A DNA stretch of 64,000 nucleotides from Tenacibaculum sp. M341 (GCF_004337695.1 NZ_SJXJ01000003.1:1-64000), one strand, 5' to 3'; counted from the stretch's first letter, positions 37,403-45,598 are shown. Notes: generated by a model from the letters alone, not told the origin. A program made the numbers and translations.

Positions 37403-37453
37403 CACAGATAAACTTTTAAAAATCAGTTTTTTATTTTTAAAAGCTTATCTGTG
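37403..37453 (-). terminator. Terminator of dusB
   Basis: A 20-bp stem with one mismatch lies just after the dusB stop codon, with a T-tract on the minus strand beyond it. Confidence 0.75.
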
Positions 37454-37470
37454 TATAAAATAATATGTTA

Positions 37471-38469
37471 TTAAATATCAGAAACTCTAGCATTTCCATA
37501 TTTAGATTCAATGAAATCTAAAGTAGCAAATACATCGTTCGGATCGTCAGAAGTTACTAGTTTGGTTCTGTGTTCTTTAAAATGCGGAATTCCTTTAAAG
37601 TAATTAGTGTAATGTCTTCGGGTTTCAACAACACCTAAATGTTCTCCTTTCCAATCAATAGACATTTGTAAATGACGTCTGGCAACTTGTGCACGTTCTG
37701 CAATAGTTGGTTTTTCTAGATGCTCACCAGTTTCAAAGAAGTGTTTTATTTCGTTAAAAAACCACGGATAACCAATTGAAGCACGACCTATCATACAACC
37801 ATCTAAGCCATATTTATCACGCATTTCCATCGCTCTTTCAGGAGTATTCACATCTCCATTACCAAATACAGGAATATGCATTCTTGGATTGTTTTTAACT
37901 TCAGCAATAGGTTTCCAGTCTGCATTACCTTTATACATTTGCGCACGTGTACGTCCGTGTATAGAAATGGCTTTACAACCAACATCTTGTAAACGCTCAG
38001 CTACTTCAACAATTCTAATAGAATCATGATCCCAACCTAAACGAGTTTTTACAGTAACAGGTAAGTGTGTATGTTTTACCATTGCTTCTGTAAGTTTTAC
38101 CATTAAATCAATATCTTTTAAAATACCTGCACCAGCTCCTTTAGAAACTACTTTTTTTACAGGACATCCAAAATTAATATCAATAATGTCTGGTTTTGTT
38201 TTTTCAACAATTTCAATAGAACGAAGCATAGAATCCATATTAGCACCAAAAATTTGAATACCTACAGGACGTTCCTTTTCGTAAATATCTAATTTAATTA
38301 CACTTTTAGCAGCATCACGAATCAATCCTTCCGAAGAAATAAATTCAGTATACACTACATCAGCACCATTTTCTTTACACAAAGCCCTAAAAGGCGGATC
38401 ACTTACATCTTCCATTGGAGCTAAAAGCAATGGAAAATCAGGAAGTTCTATGTTGTCTATCTTTACCAT
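37471..38469 (-). CDS. dusB: tRNA-dihydrouridine synthase B
   Basis: This 332-aa flavoenzyme reduces uridines in the tRNA D-loop using NADPH and FMN. The TIM-barrel motifs are clear: 'LAPMEDVSDPPFRALC', 'NFGCPVKKVVSKGAGAGIL' with the catalytic Cys, 'VTVKTRLGWD', 'SIHGRTRAQMYKG' and 'VFGNGDV'. The C-terminal helical tRNA-binding domain follows. Length and motifs fit the DusB clade. A TAACTTTG element 15 bases upstream on the same strand is a plausible promoter. Confidence 0.93.
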   Translation of the reverse strand: MVKIDNIELPDFPLLLAPMEDVSDPPFRALCKENGADVVYTEFISSEGLIRDAAKSVIKLDIYEKERPVGIQIFGANMDSMLRSIEIVEKTKPDIIDINFGCPVKKVVSKGAGAGILKDIDLMVKLTEAMVKHTHLPVTVKTRLGWDHDSIRIVEVAERLQDVGCKAISIHGRTRAQMYKGNADWKPIAEVKNNPRMHIPVFGNGDVNTPERAMEMRDKYGLDGCMIGRASIGYPWFFNEIKHFFETGEHLEKPTIAERAQVARRHLQMSIDWKGEHLGVVETRRHYTNYFKGIPHFKEHRTKLVTSDDPNDVFATLDFIESKYGNARVSDI

Positions 38470-38484
38470 AATTCAAAATCGGTG

Positions 38485-38492
38485 CAAAGTTA
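38485..38492 (-). promoter_or_regulatory. Putative -7 element for dusB
   Basis: On the minus strand this reads TAACTTTG (TAnnTTTG), 15 bases before the dusB ATG. Confidence 0.4.
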
Positions 38493-38645
38493 AGTTTTTT
38501 ATTTTTTTGAAAAAAGTATCATATAACCACTTACTTAAATAATTTTAATTTGAAAAAGATTATGAGACTTACAGGGAAAACTTAAAATGTTTCCTCTAAT
38601 CATTAAATAAATAAATGTATTTTGTAGAAAATTAAAATTTAATGC

Positions 38646-38921
38646 ATGAGTACTAAAGAGAAGATTTTAAACAAAATTCAAATATTAATAACTAATAGTT
38701 TTGATAATCCTGAAGAAGCGTTTCGTTTTTTTGATAAAGATGAAGATGGGAAACTAACTAAGAAAGAAATTAAAGCGTTATTAAAAAAAGCTGAAATTAG
38801 TGGTTTTATAAGAGGAATTGTAGCTAAAAAACTAATAGAAGGTTACGATAAAGATGAGGATGAATTAATAGATTGGGAGGAATTTAAAGCTGCCATAAAT
38901 GAAATAGAAGAAGATAATTAA
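38646..38921 (+). CDS. EF-hand calcium-binding protein
   Basis: This 91-aa soluble protein has two EF-hand loops: D30-x-D32-x-D34-G-K-L-T-K-K-E41 and D68-x-D70-x-D72-E-L-I-D-W-E-E79. Both have the 12-residue spacing, although the second lacks the central Gly. There is no signal peptide. The stop codon is directly followed by the TTG start of the Lgt-like gene, so the genes are co-translated. It may give calcium-dependent control of the adjacent membrane and radical SAM proteins; this is inference. Confidence 0.8.
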   Translation: MSTKEKILNKIQILITNSFDNPEEAFRFFDKDEDGKLTKKEIKALLKKAEISGFIRGIVAKKLIEGYDKDEDELIDWEEFKAAINEIEEDN

Positions 38922-39665
38922 TTGATTTTTGAAATTCCTTTTGAACCGGTTGTATTTGGACTAAAGATAAATGTTCATTTAATACTAGAATATTTAGCCT
39001 TTTTCTTAGGGTATAGATATTATGCTTATTTGAAAAAAAACTCGCAAGATGTTATTTCATCGTCAAATAGATTGCAAATTATTTTAGGAGCAGCCATTGG
39101 TGCATTCTTTGGATCGAGAATTGTGGGAGTTTTAGAACATCCACAAAGTATTTTTTCTCATTCAATAGTATACCTATTCAATGTAAAAACCATTATGGGA
39201 GGTTTGTTTGGTGGTTTACTAGGTGTAGAAATTGCCAAAAAAATTATTGGAGAAAAACATTCTTCTGGAGATTTATTTACGTTACCTATAATTGTAGGGC
39301 TTTTCATTGGAAGAATAGGTTGTTTTTTAACAGGAATCAACGAATTTACCTACGGAAAAGAAACGTCCTTTTTTTTAGGAATGGATTTAGGCGATGGTTT
39401 GCTTCGTCATCCGTTGGCATTATATGAATTGTTTTTCTTGATTATATTATTTGTAGTGCTGAAAAAACATCAAAAGAAATCACTTGAAAGTGGCACTATT
39501 TTTAAACTTTTTATGATTAGTTATTTCGGATTCCGATTTGCCATTGAGTTTTTAAAACCGAACCAGTTTTTTGTATTTGGTTTAAGTTCAATTCAAATAT
39601 TATGCATAACTTGTTGGTTATATTATTATAAATTTTTGAAAAAAGCTGTGAAATATGCCCGTTAG
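38922..39665 (+). CDS. Lgt-like membrane protein (prolipoprotein diacylglyceryl transferase family), non-canonical
   Basis: This 247-aa protein has about seven TM helices and clear Lgt landmarks: 'GAFFGSRIVGVLEH', 'GGLFGGLLGV', 'GRIGCFLTG', 'HPLALYE' and 'YFGFRFAIEFLKP'. Two positions considered essential in E. coli Lgt differ: the His of 'FHGGLIG' is Phe here ('LFGGLLG'), and the Asn of 'GRLGNF' is Cys ('GRIGCF'). It is therefore unlikely to be the housekeeping Lgt. The TTG start directly abuts the EF-hand stop. The end overlaps the radical SAM gene by 11 bases. A role in handling a diacylglyceryl lipid for that enzyme is inference. Confidence 0.8.
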   Translation: MIFEIPFEPVVFGLKINVHLILEYLAFFLGYRYYAYLKKNSQDVISSSNRLQIILGAAIGAFFGSRIVGVLEHPQSIFSHSIVYLFNVKTIMGGLFGGLLGVEIAKKIIGEKHSSGDLFTLPIIVGLFIGRIGCFLTGINEFTYGKETSFFLGMDLGDGLLRHPLALYELFFLIILFVVLKKHQKKSLESGTIFKLFMISYFGFRFAIEFLKPNQFFVFGLSSIQILCITCWLYYYKFLKKAVKYAR

Positions 39666-41049
39666 AAAGTATACTTATTATGATTTTACACTCAGTTTAT
39701 GTCCTGAATGTTTAAAACGTGTTGACGCTAAAATAGTATTTGAAGAAGGGAAAGTGTACATGTTAAAGCGTTGTCCAGATCATGGAAACTCTAAAGTGCT
39801 TATTGCTGATGATATAGAGTATTATAAAAATATTAGAAACTACAATAAGCCTTCAGAAACACCTTATACATTTAATACAAAAACACATTACGGATGTCCA
39901 TATGATTGTGGTCTATGTCCAGATCACGAGCAACATTCGTGTTTAACAGTGTTAGAAGTAACAGATCGTTGTAACTTAACTTGTCCAACTTGTTATGCAG
40001 GATCTTCACCAACGTATGGAAGGCATAGAACTTTAGAGGAGATAAAGAAAATGTTAGATACTATTGTTAAAAATGAAAAAGAACCAGACGTAGTTCAGAT
40101 TAGCGGAGGTGAGCCAACAGTTCACCCACAGTTTTTTGAAATTTTAGATTACGCTAAAATGTTACCAATTCGTCATTTAATGCTGAATACCAACGGTATT
40201 AAAATAGCAAAAGACAAAGAATTTGTAAAAAGGTTAAAAACCTATACGCCAGATTTTGAAATTTATTTACAGTTTGATTCTTTTAGAGATGAGGTACTGC
40301 AGCAAATGCGAGGCGCAAAACTTTCAGAAATAAGAAAGCAGGCTATTGCAAATTTAAATGAAGTCAATTTATCAACAACTTTGGTAGTTACACTTCAAAA
40401 AGGATTGAATGATGATGAAATAGGAGAGATTATTGAGTATGCACTACAACAAAAATGTGTAAGAGGTGTAACACTACAGCCAACTCAAATTGCAGGAAGA
40501 TTAGAAAATTTTGATCCGGCTACAGATAGGTTAACTTTAACAGAAGTTAGAAGGCGAATTTTAGAACAAACTTCTATGTTTAATTCTGATGATTTAATTC
40601 TGGTACCTTGCAATCCAGATGCATTGGTAATGGGTTATGCTTTAAAGTTAGGTGGCGAAGTGTTTCCATTAACAAGGTATGTAAATCCTGCGGATTTATT
40701 AGATAATAGTAAAAACACAATTGTTTATGAGCAAGATGAGCATTTGCATGGAAAAATGATTGATTTATTTAGTACTGGGAATTCTGTAGAAGTAGCAGAG
40801 GAAAACTTAAAATCAATTATGTGTTGTTTGCCAAATATAGACGCACCTAATTTAGGGTATGATAATTTATTTAGAGTAATTATTATGCAGTTTATAGATG
40901 CTTATAATTTTGATGTTAGAGCTGTTAAAAAATCTTGTGTACATATTGTAGATAAAGATTATAAAATCATACCATTTGAAACAATGAATTTGTTTTATAG
41001 AGATGATAAAAAAGAACGATTAGAAGAACTTAAAAAAGAAATCTTATAA
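39655..41049 (+). CDS. Radical SAM enzyme resembling the Tes/MJ0619 family
   Basis: This 464-aa protein has an N-terminal Cys-rich region (C16-x2-C19, C40, then C81-x3-C85-x2-C88 and C96) that could bind metal or auxiliary clusters. The radical SAM motif C106-x3-C110-x2-C113 follows in 'TDRCNLTCPTC', then 'ISGGEPTVHP' for SAM binding. The layout (a CPEC-CPDHG module before the rSAM core) resembles archaeal MJ0619-like methylases and tetraether lipid synthase (Tes). It overlaps the Lgt-like gene, suggesting a shared lipid substrate. The specific reaction is unknown. Other radical SAM/SPASM roles remain possible. Confidence 0.8.
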   Translation: MPVRKYTYYDFTLSLCPECLKRVDAKIVFEEGKVYMLKRCPDHGNSKVLIADDIEYYKNIRNYNKPSETPYTFNTKTHYGCPYDCGLCPDHEQHSCLTVLEVTDRCNLTCPTCYAGSSPTYGRHRTLEEIKKMLDTIVKNEKEPDVVQISGGEPTVHPQFFEILDYAKMLPIRHLMLNTNGIKIAKDKEFVKRLKTYTPDFEIYLQFDSFRDEVLQQMRGAKLSEIRKQAIANLNEVNLSTTLVVTLQKGLNDDEIGEIIEYALQQKCVRGVTLQPTQIAGRLENFDPATDRLTLTEVRRRILEQTSMFNSDDLILVPCNPDALVMGYALKLGGEVFPLTRYVNPADLLDNSKNTIVYEQDEHLHGKMIDLFSTGNSVEVAEENLKSIMCCLPNIDAPNLGYDNLFRVIIMQFIDAYNFDVRAVKKSCVHIVDKDYKIIPFETMNLFYRDDKKERLEELKKEIL

Positions 41050-41240
41050 TGTTTTTAGAAGTAGGAAACTTATCAGGGCTATTTACCATAATCATATTAA
41101 TTATGTTTGGTCCGCCTTTATTATTCATAATAATAGGAGCAGTTGTAAGAAGAAAAAATAAAAAAGCCTCAATAGTTTTATTCATTTTAGGAGCCTTGTA
41201 TCTTTTAATAGGATTAGGTATGTGTTTTGGAAGTTTTTAG
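41049..41240 (+). CDS. Small membrane protein 1 of the radical SAM cluster
   Basis: This 63-aa protein has two TM helices separated by a basic 'RRKNKKAS' turn, ending 'LIGLGMCFGSF'. Its ATG overlaps the last base of the radical SAM stop codon (stop 41047-41049, start 41049), a sign of coupled translation. The ending resembles the C-termini of the next two small proteins ('VGFGLCLS/G'). Function unknown. Confidence 0.65.
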   Translation: MFLEVGNLSGLFTIIILIMFGPPLLFIIIGAVVRRKNKKASIVLFILGALYLLIGLGMCFGSF

Positions 41241-41264
41241 AATCAATAATAAAGAATAATTAAA

Positions 41265-41603
41265 ATGTACTTTTCAGGAATATTCATTTTCTTGTTAATT
41301 ATTTTAGCCTCTTTTCTTTTGGCTAGCTTTATTTATAGGAAAAAAGATAAAACGAAGGCTACTATTTTATTTTTTTTAGGAATACATAGTTTTATTTTTC
41401 TGTTTTTTTATTTTGGTGTTGTAGCTGTCGGCTATTTAGGTTTTATAGCATCAATGTTTATCTCACCTTTGCTATGTGTTTTAACAGGTGTTTATTATAA
41501 AGAAAAAGATAAAAAAGTATCAAGATTTTTTTATCGTTTCGCTATTTTTATCATAGTAGCTTACATTGTAGGATTCGGACTTTGCTTAAGCTTATTAATT
41601 TAG
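41265..41603 (+). CDS. Small membrane protein 2 of the radical SAM cluster
   Basis: This 112-aa protein has three to four TM helices with short basic loops ('RKKDKTKAT', 'KEKDKKVSR'). The C-terminal block 'FFYRFAIFIIVAYIVGFGLCL' is shared with the next gene, so the two are tandem paralogues. No motif of known function is visible. It lies in the same run of genes as the radical SAM enzyme. Confidence 0.65.
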   Translation: MYFSGIFIFLLIILASFLLASFIYRKKDKTKATILFFLGIHSFIFLFFYFGVVAVGYLGFIASMFISPLLCVLTGVYYKEKDKKVSRFFYRFAIFIIVAYIVGFGLCLSLLI

Positions 41604-41607
41604 ATAC

Positions 41608-41934
41608 ATGTACTTTTTAGATTTTCATACACAGCTCATTTTGCTGTTTGCATTGCTGTTAGTGTTTGTTAGTTTTTTAATAAAGAAGAAGAATACGTCT
41701 TATGCGAAAATAATTTTCATTTTTGGAATAAGTGTACTTGTAACTGTGCCACTGAATTTAATCAATGAATCTTACATTTTTATAGCATTATTTTTAGGAT
41801 TACCATTGTTGGGTGTGTTGATGGGGTATTATCAAAAAGGGAAAAATGCAATAGTTTCTAAATTCTTTTATCGATTTGCTATATTTATGGTAGTGTTATA
41901 TGTTGTAGGCTTTGGTCTTTGTTTGGGATTGTAA
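41608..41934 (+). CDS. Small membrane protein 3 of the radical SAM cluster
   Basis: This 108-aa protein has three to four TM helices and a C-terminal block 'FFYRFAIFMVVLYVVGFGLCL' shared with the upstream 112-aa protein. The start at ATG 41608 is 4 bases after the previous stop. Function unknown. Duplication within the cluster suggests that the proteins act as related subunits or have diverged to bind different partners. Confidence 0.65.
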   Translation: MYFLDFHTQLILLFALLLVFVSFLIKKKNTSYAKIIFIFGISVLVTVPLNLINESYIFIALFLGLPLLGVLMGYYQKGKNAIVSKFFYRFAIFMVVLYVVGFGLCLGL

Positions 41935-41951
41935 AATAGATTTTAATAATC

Positions 41952-42929
41952 ATGAAAAAATATAATTGGGGAATTTTAGGTTGTGGTAAAATAGCTAAAA
42001 AGTTTGCAAGTGATTTAAAACTTTTATCGAATGCTAATTTATATGCAACAGCATCAAGAAGTTTACAAAAAGCACAAGATTTTGCTACAACATTTGGTTT
42101 TGAAAAAGCGTATGGAGGTTATGAAGAGATGTTGAAAGATACCGAATTAGATGTGGTATATATTGCTACTCCACATACTTTTCATGCAGAACATAGTTTA
42201 TTGAGTATTAATCATGGAAAAGCAGTATTGTGTGAAAAAGCATTTGCAATAAACGAAAAGGAAGTTATACAAATGATAACTGCATCAAACGATCATAAAA
42301 TCTTTTTAATGGAAGCTTTTTGGACTCGTTTTATACCAAGCTTTCAAAAAGTTTTAGAAATAATAAAAACGAATGAGCTGGGCGATTTAAAAATAATTCA
42401 GTCTGATTTTATGTTTTTTGCACCTTTTAATACCGAAAGTAGGTTGTATAATTTAGATTTAGGCGGAGGATCGTTGTTAGATATTGGAATTTATCCTGTT
42501 TTTACAGCTTTAATGGCATTGGGAGTTCCCGATGAAATAGCAGCGAAAGCAAAGTTGAGTAAAACCGGTTCAGATGAATATTTAGAAATGGTTTTTTCAT
42601 ATACTAACGGAGCAAAAGCGTATTTAAAATCTGGTTTTACTTGTGATTCTTTTAATGAAACTATATTTCATTTTGAAAATGGAGTGATTAAAATATCTAG
42701 AGAATTAAATGCTCCTATTACAATAAAGAAAAATAAAGAAGTAAACGAATTAATCGTTGATGATGGTGTAGGGTTTGGTTATCAATTTGAAGCGAATCAT
42801 GTTATGGATTGTCTGGATAAAGGTTTAACAGAAAGTCCAATTTTACCACATACTTTTAGTTTACAATTAATGCAAATTTTAGATAAAGTTCGTAGTAAAA
42901 TTGGAGTAGTATATCCTAATCATGATTAG
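41952..42929 (+). CDS. Gfo/Idh/MocA family oxidoreductase
   Basis: The 325-aa product has an N-terminal NAD(P)-binding Rossmann domain ('WGILGCGKIAKKFASDL', 'TASRSLQKAQDFA') and the family motif 'VLCEKAFAINEKE' with the catalytic-site Lys, followed by an alpha/beta domain ('GGGSLLDIGIYPV' with the Asp-x-x-x-x typical of the trans-1,2-dihydrobenzene-1,2-diol dehydrogenase subgroup). The substrate, probably a sugar or diol, is not known. It follows the small membrane proteins by 17 bases and may be co-transcribed with them. Confidence 0.88.
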   Translation: MKKYNWGILGCGKIAKKFASDLKLLSNANLYATASRSLQKAQDFATTFGFEKAYGGYEEMLKDTELDVVYIATPHTFHAEHSLLSINHGKAVLCEKAFAINEKEVIQMITASNDHKIFLMEAFWTRFIPSFQKVLEIIKTNELGDLKIIQSDFMFFAPFNTESRLYNLDLGGGSLLDIGIYPVFTALMALGVPDEIAAKAKLSKTGSDEYLEMVFSYTNGAKAYLKSGFTCDSFNETIFHFENGVIKISRELNAPITIKKNKEVNELIVDDGVGFGYQFEANHVMDCLDKGLTESPILPHTFSLQLMQILDKVRSKIGVVYPNHD

Positions 42930-42999
42930 AAAAAACAAAGAATTAATAGTATTCTAAGTTGAAGTTTTTCAATATAAATGAATTTAAAAAGAAGTAGTG

Positions 43000-43869
43000 T
43001 TAAAACACTCTTACGATATTAAATCCAAAAGAAATATCGCCACCAGCGTTGCTTATAAATCCAGGTTCGTTTGAAGATTGTGCATTGGTAAATAATAACT
43101 GAAAAACATGTCCGCCAGTTTCAATATCTACACCAAATGTATATGGATCATCAAATACAGAATTAGCATCTCTACTAAAATTATAAACATATTCTGCATT
43201 TAAACTCACACGCTTGCTGATTTTATATCTACCACCAAAACCTAGAGCAAATTGATTATGATTAGCAGCGCCTGTTTGTTCTAAAATCTGTAAATTTTCT
43301 CTAATAAAAGACGGTGCAATTTCAAAAGAAAATTCTTTAGAAAATCTTCTAGAGGCTAAAAGTTGTAACGAATAACTGTATCTGTCAGCATCTTTTAAAG
43401 TAAAATTAGCAAAGCTTGTTTCGCTTAATTGAGTATCTCTATTAACTGTTGCATAACCAACTAAGTTTAAAGGGAATTTATCAGATTGTTTAGCAATACC
43501 TATTTTACTAGCTAAAGCAAAAGTTTTTCTAAAAGATTCTCTACTAATGCTAAATTGAACACCTTCCCAAAAACTATATAAAAGTTCAATTTTAGTATTG
43601 GCATTGTCTAATCCGAAAAAAGTATCAAATCCATCACTTAAAGGACCAAATCTATGTGAAACAATTAAGTATAAGTCACCTTTTTCTGCTATTTTGGTAG
43701 ATTGTAAATTACCAATTTTTAAAGCTTTAAAAGCAGGTAGGCTAAAAGCATTTGGTTTAGCTTCTTTGTCTAATTCGTCTAGTAAATCATCTTGAGCTTG
43801 AAGATTAAATGTAAATAAAATAGTAGCAAAAAAACAGATGTGTAAAATTACTTGTTTGGTATAATGCAT
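43000..43869 (-). CDS. DUF5777 family outer-membrane beta-barrel
   Basis: This 289-aa protein has a signal peptide (residues 1-25) and a beta-rich mature chain ending in Phe ('FGFNIVRVF'), as outer-membrane barrels do. The motif 'LYLIVSHRFGPLSDGFDTFFGLDNA' is typical of DUF5777. It is the last gene of an operon with a cytochrome-like lipoprotein, YceI and an OB-fold protein, and overlaps the last of these by 22 bases. An export or electron-related role is possible but unproven. Confidence 0.8.
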   Translation of the reverse strand: MHYTKQVILHICFFATILFTFNLQAQDDLLDELDKEAKPNAFSLPAFKALKIGNLQSTKIAEKGDLYLIVSHRFGPLSDGFDTFFGLDNANTKIELLYSFWEGVQFSISRESFRKTFALASKIGIAKQSDKFPLNLVGYATVNRDTQLSETSFANFTLKDADRYSYSLQLLASRRFSKEFSFEIAPSFIRENLQILEQTGAANHNQFALGFGGRYKISKRVSLNAEYVYNFSRDANSVFDDPYTFGVDIETGGHVFQLLFTNAQSSNEPGFISNAGGDISFGFNIVRVF

Positions 43870-44240
43870 TGATTTAATTTTAGTTCATTTAAAAGATCGT
43901 CGTAGCCAATTACTATTCCTTTAACAGAAATGGTTTGATCTTTTTGTAGTTTGGTTAAAAGTGTATTGTCTTTAAATTGACAAAAAGTACTATTGTCAAG
44001 TAAAATTCCTTGTTGTTCTATAGCTGAAATAGTGCCGTTTAATTGTATAACTTTACCATTCCATTCTTCACTATTAGCGCTTATAAGTGATAGAAATTCA
44101 GAAGTATTCCCATTGAAAACAATTTCAATGTTTTCAACTTTATCTGGAGATTTGAAAATACTCTTGTAAACGAAAAATGAAACAATAAGAAAAACAAGAA
44201 CTCCTAGTAGAATAAAGTTATTTCTTTTCTTTGAATTCAT
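43848..44240 (-). CDS. Membrane-anchored OB-fold (tRNA_anti-like) protein
   Basis: The 130-aa product has an N-terminal TM anchor ('NFILLGVLVFLIVSFFVYK') and a periplasmic OB-fold-like domain ('GKVIQLNGTISAIEQQGILLDNSTFCQF' ... 'ISVKGIVIGYDDLLNELKLNQC'). The ATG at 44238-44240 is preferred over a TTG four codons upstream. It overlaps the YceI gene upstream by about 20 bases and the DUF5777 gene downstream by 22 bases. The two Cys could form a disulfide. No ligand is known. Confidence 0.72.
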   Translation of the reverse strand: MNSKKRNNFILLGVLVFLIVSFFVYKSIFKSPDKVENIEIVFNGNTSEFLSLISANSEEWNGKVIQLNGTISAIEQQGILLDNSTFCQFKDNTLLTKLQKDQTISVKGIVIGYDDLLNELKLNQCIIPNK

Positions 44241-44760
44241 AATCGATGTCAATAATAATGCTTTTAGCTATTTTCTTTCTTACAATGCTAGGTATTTTAA
44301 TATTAAAATCCTGAGGAGTAACATCAAAAGAAGCAATTAAACGAAAAGAGTCATCACTTAATTTTGTGATTTTTGCGGTGGTATCTATTGATTTATCTTT
44401 TCCTCTAATATTTAAAACACCTTGAAGTTTAAAATCATTAGTATCTTTTAAATTATTAAAGTCAAAATCAACAATATTTCCTTTAAAAGTAGCCTTAGGA
44501 TAGGAGTCAGACTCCATATAATTTTCATTAAAATGCTCTTGCATTAAAGCAACCTTAAATTTAAAAGCATTGATAAAAACTTGAGCGGCTATTTTTCCAT
44601 CGTTGGTAACAATAGAAGTAGAACTATTATTTAAAGCTTCAACAGGTTCAAAAGTAGCTGTTGAAGCTTTAAAATTGGTAATTCCAGTTCTAGTAAAATA
44701 CTTTTGACTTATAACAGCTTGAACTGTTAATAGTAAAATGAGTAAAACCTTTACTTTCAT
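44218..44760 (-). CDS. YceI family protein
   Basis: This 180-aa protein has a signal peptide (residues 1-18) and a lipocalin-like YceI domain, including 'DSYPKATFKGNIVDFDF' and 'VTPQDFNIKIPSIVRKKIA'. The family binds isoprenoid or amphiphilic molecules in the periplasm. It lies 16 bases downstream of the cytochrome-like gene and overlaps the OB-fold gene, so the four genes form one unit. The isoprenoid binding here is inference from the family. Confidence 0.88.
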   Translation of the reverse strand: MKVKVLLILLLTVQAVISQKYFTRTGITNFKASTATFEPVEALNNSSTSIVTNDGKIAAQVFINAFKFKVALMQEHFNENYMESDSYPKATFKGNIVDFDFNNLKDTNDFKLQGVLNIRGKDKSIDTTAKITKLSDDSFRLIASFDVTPQDFNIKIPSIVRKKIAKSIIIDIDYEFKEKK

Positions 44761-44776
44761 GTGTATTGTTTAGAAA

Positions 44777-45163
44777 TTAATTTTCTAAAAAACCATCATC
44801 TTTCCACTTGTCTAAAATAGCTCTTGTAGAACTTGGTAATGGTCCACTAGGTGGCATAAAATTACTTGTACTATTAACACGACCTAAAAGATTACCATTT
44901 TCTGCTTCATTTCTAACTAACGTGTAAGTTGTTAAATTTAAGTTAGCAGCAGGAGACGTACTGTCGTGACAACTAGTAGTAGCACAGCTAGAATTGATAA
45001 TTCCTTTTACATCTTTTTCGTACGTTACTTTTGCTATTGGATCGGTTGTACCGCCAGTTCCATCATCTGGATTTTCATCATCGGCTGCAGGTACTTCAGA
45101 AGAAGAACAGCTACTTAAAAAAAGAACAGTAGCAAAAGCTAAAAATTTCAAACTTTTTTTCAT
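44777..45163 (-). CDS. Cytochrome-c-like lipoprotein with CX4CH motif
   Basis: This 128-aa protein has a lipoprotein signal (lipobox Cys at residue 19, 'LFLSSC'), an acidic linker (23-42), then 'INSSCATTSCHDS', in which C60, C65 and H66 form an expanded CX4CH heme-binding-like motif. M103 in 'NFMPPSG' is a candidate distal ligand. It is probably a small outer-membrane c-type cytochrome like the Planctomycete-type domains, but CX4CH is unusual and heme attachment is unproven. It is the first gene of the YceI/OB-fold/DUF5777 operon. Confidence 0.75.
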   Translation of the reverse strand: MKKSLKFLAFATVLFLSSCSSSEVPAADDENPDDGTGGTTDPIAKVTYEKDVKGIINSSCATTSCHDSTSPAANLNLTTYTLVRNEAENGNLLGRVNSTSNFMPPSGPLPSSTRAILDKWKDDGFLEN

Positions 45164-45598
45164 TAGTTAGAGGATTAAATGTTAGTTTTTATTGTGTTAA
45201 AGTGTATTATGTTTTTTAGTTAAACGATGTAAGTATCGATTTAGTTTAAAAATGCATATCAATAACCTAGTCGAACTAAAATACGAATAATTACACTTTT
45301 TTTAAAAAATATTGAAAAATAAAGTAGGGATACTTGTTTTTTGTTGGTAAATATTGATTTTGTGGTTGTAAATATTGTGTTTTCTGTATTGTGGTTTTGT
45401 CGCCTTTATTAGCGGAATTGAAATGCAAAAGCTTCATAGTAAGGAAGAAAACAGAAGAAAAAACTTTGAAAAAGAGAAGAATTTTTTCAAACAGTGAATT
45501 ATTATCAACCTTAAATGAATAACTCACGATTAAAACCACAAAATTATCTAACAAAAAAACTATCTTTGCAAATTGTTACAAGATAAGGAATTCGACGT
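45164..45598. other. Divergent promoter region between the cytochrome operon and lepA
   Basis: These 435 bases are AT-rich with no supported gene; a minus-strand open frame of 87 codons has no family resemblance. The lepA -7 element is at 45561-45568. I see no further structure. Confidence 0.6.
45561..45568 (+). promoter_or_regulatory. Putative -7 element for lepA
   Basis: TATCTTTG matches TAnnTTTG and lies 30 bases before the lepA ATG. No -33 TTG is evident. Confidence 0.45.

Larger units (their letters stand above)
36483..37470. other. Gene-free interval with repeats
   Basis: These 988 bases have no credible ORF. They contain two alternative hairpins after the permease gene (36486-36556), two diverged copies of an inverted-repeat-bounded element (36694-36881 and 37204-37372) and the dusB terminator (37403-37453). 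The segment between the copies (about 36882-37203) is AT-rich and shows nothing else I can support. Confidence 0.75.

Noticed and set aside
45291-45554. Minus-strand open frame of 87 codons in the lepA upstream region
   Set aside because: It overlaps only spacer, has no family resemblance, no promoter and a Lys/Phe/Gln-rich composition expected of AT-rich noise.
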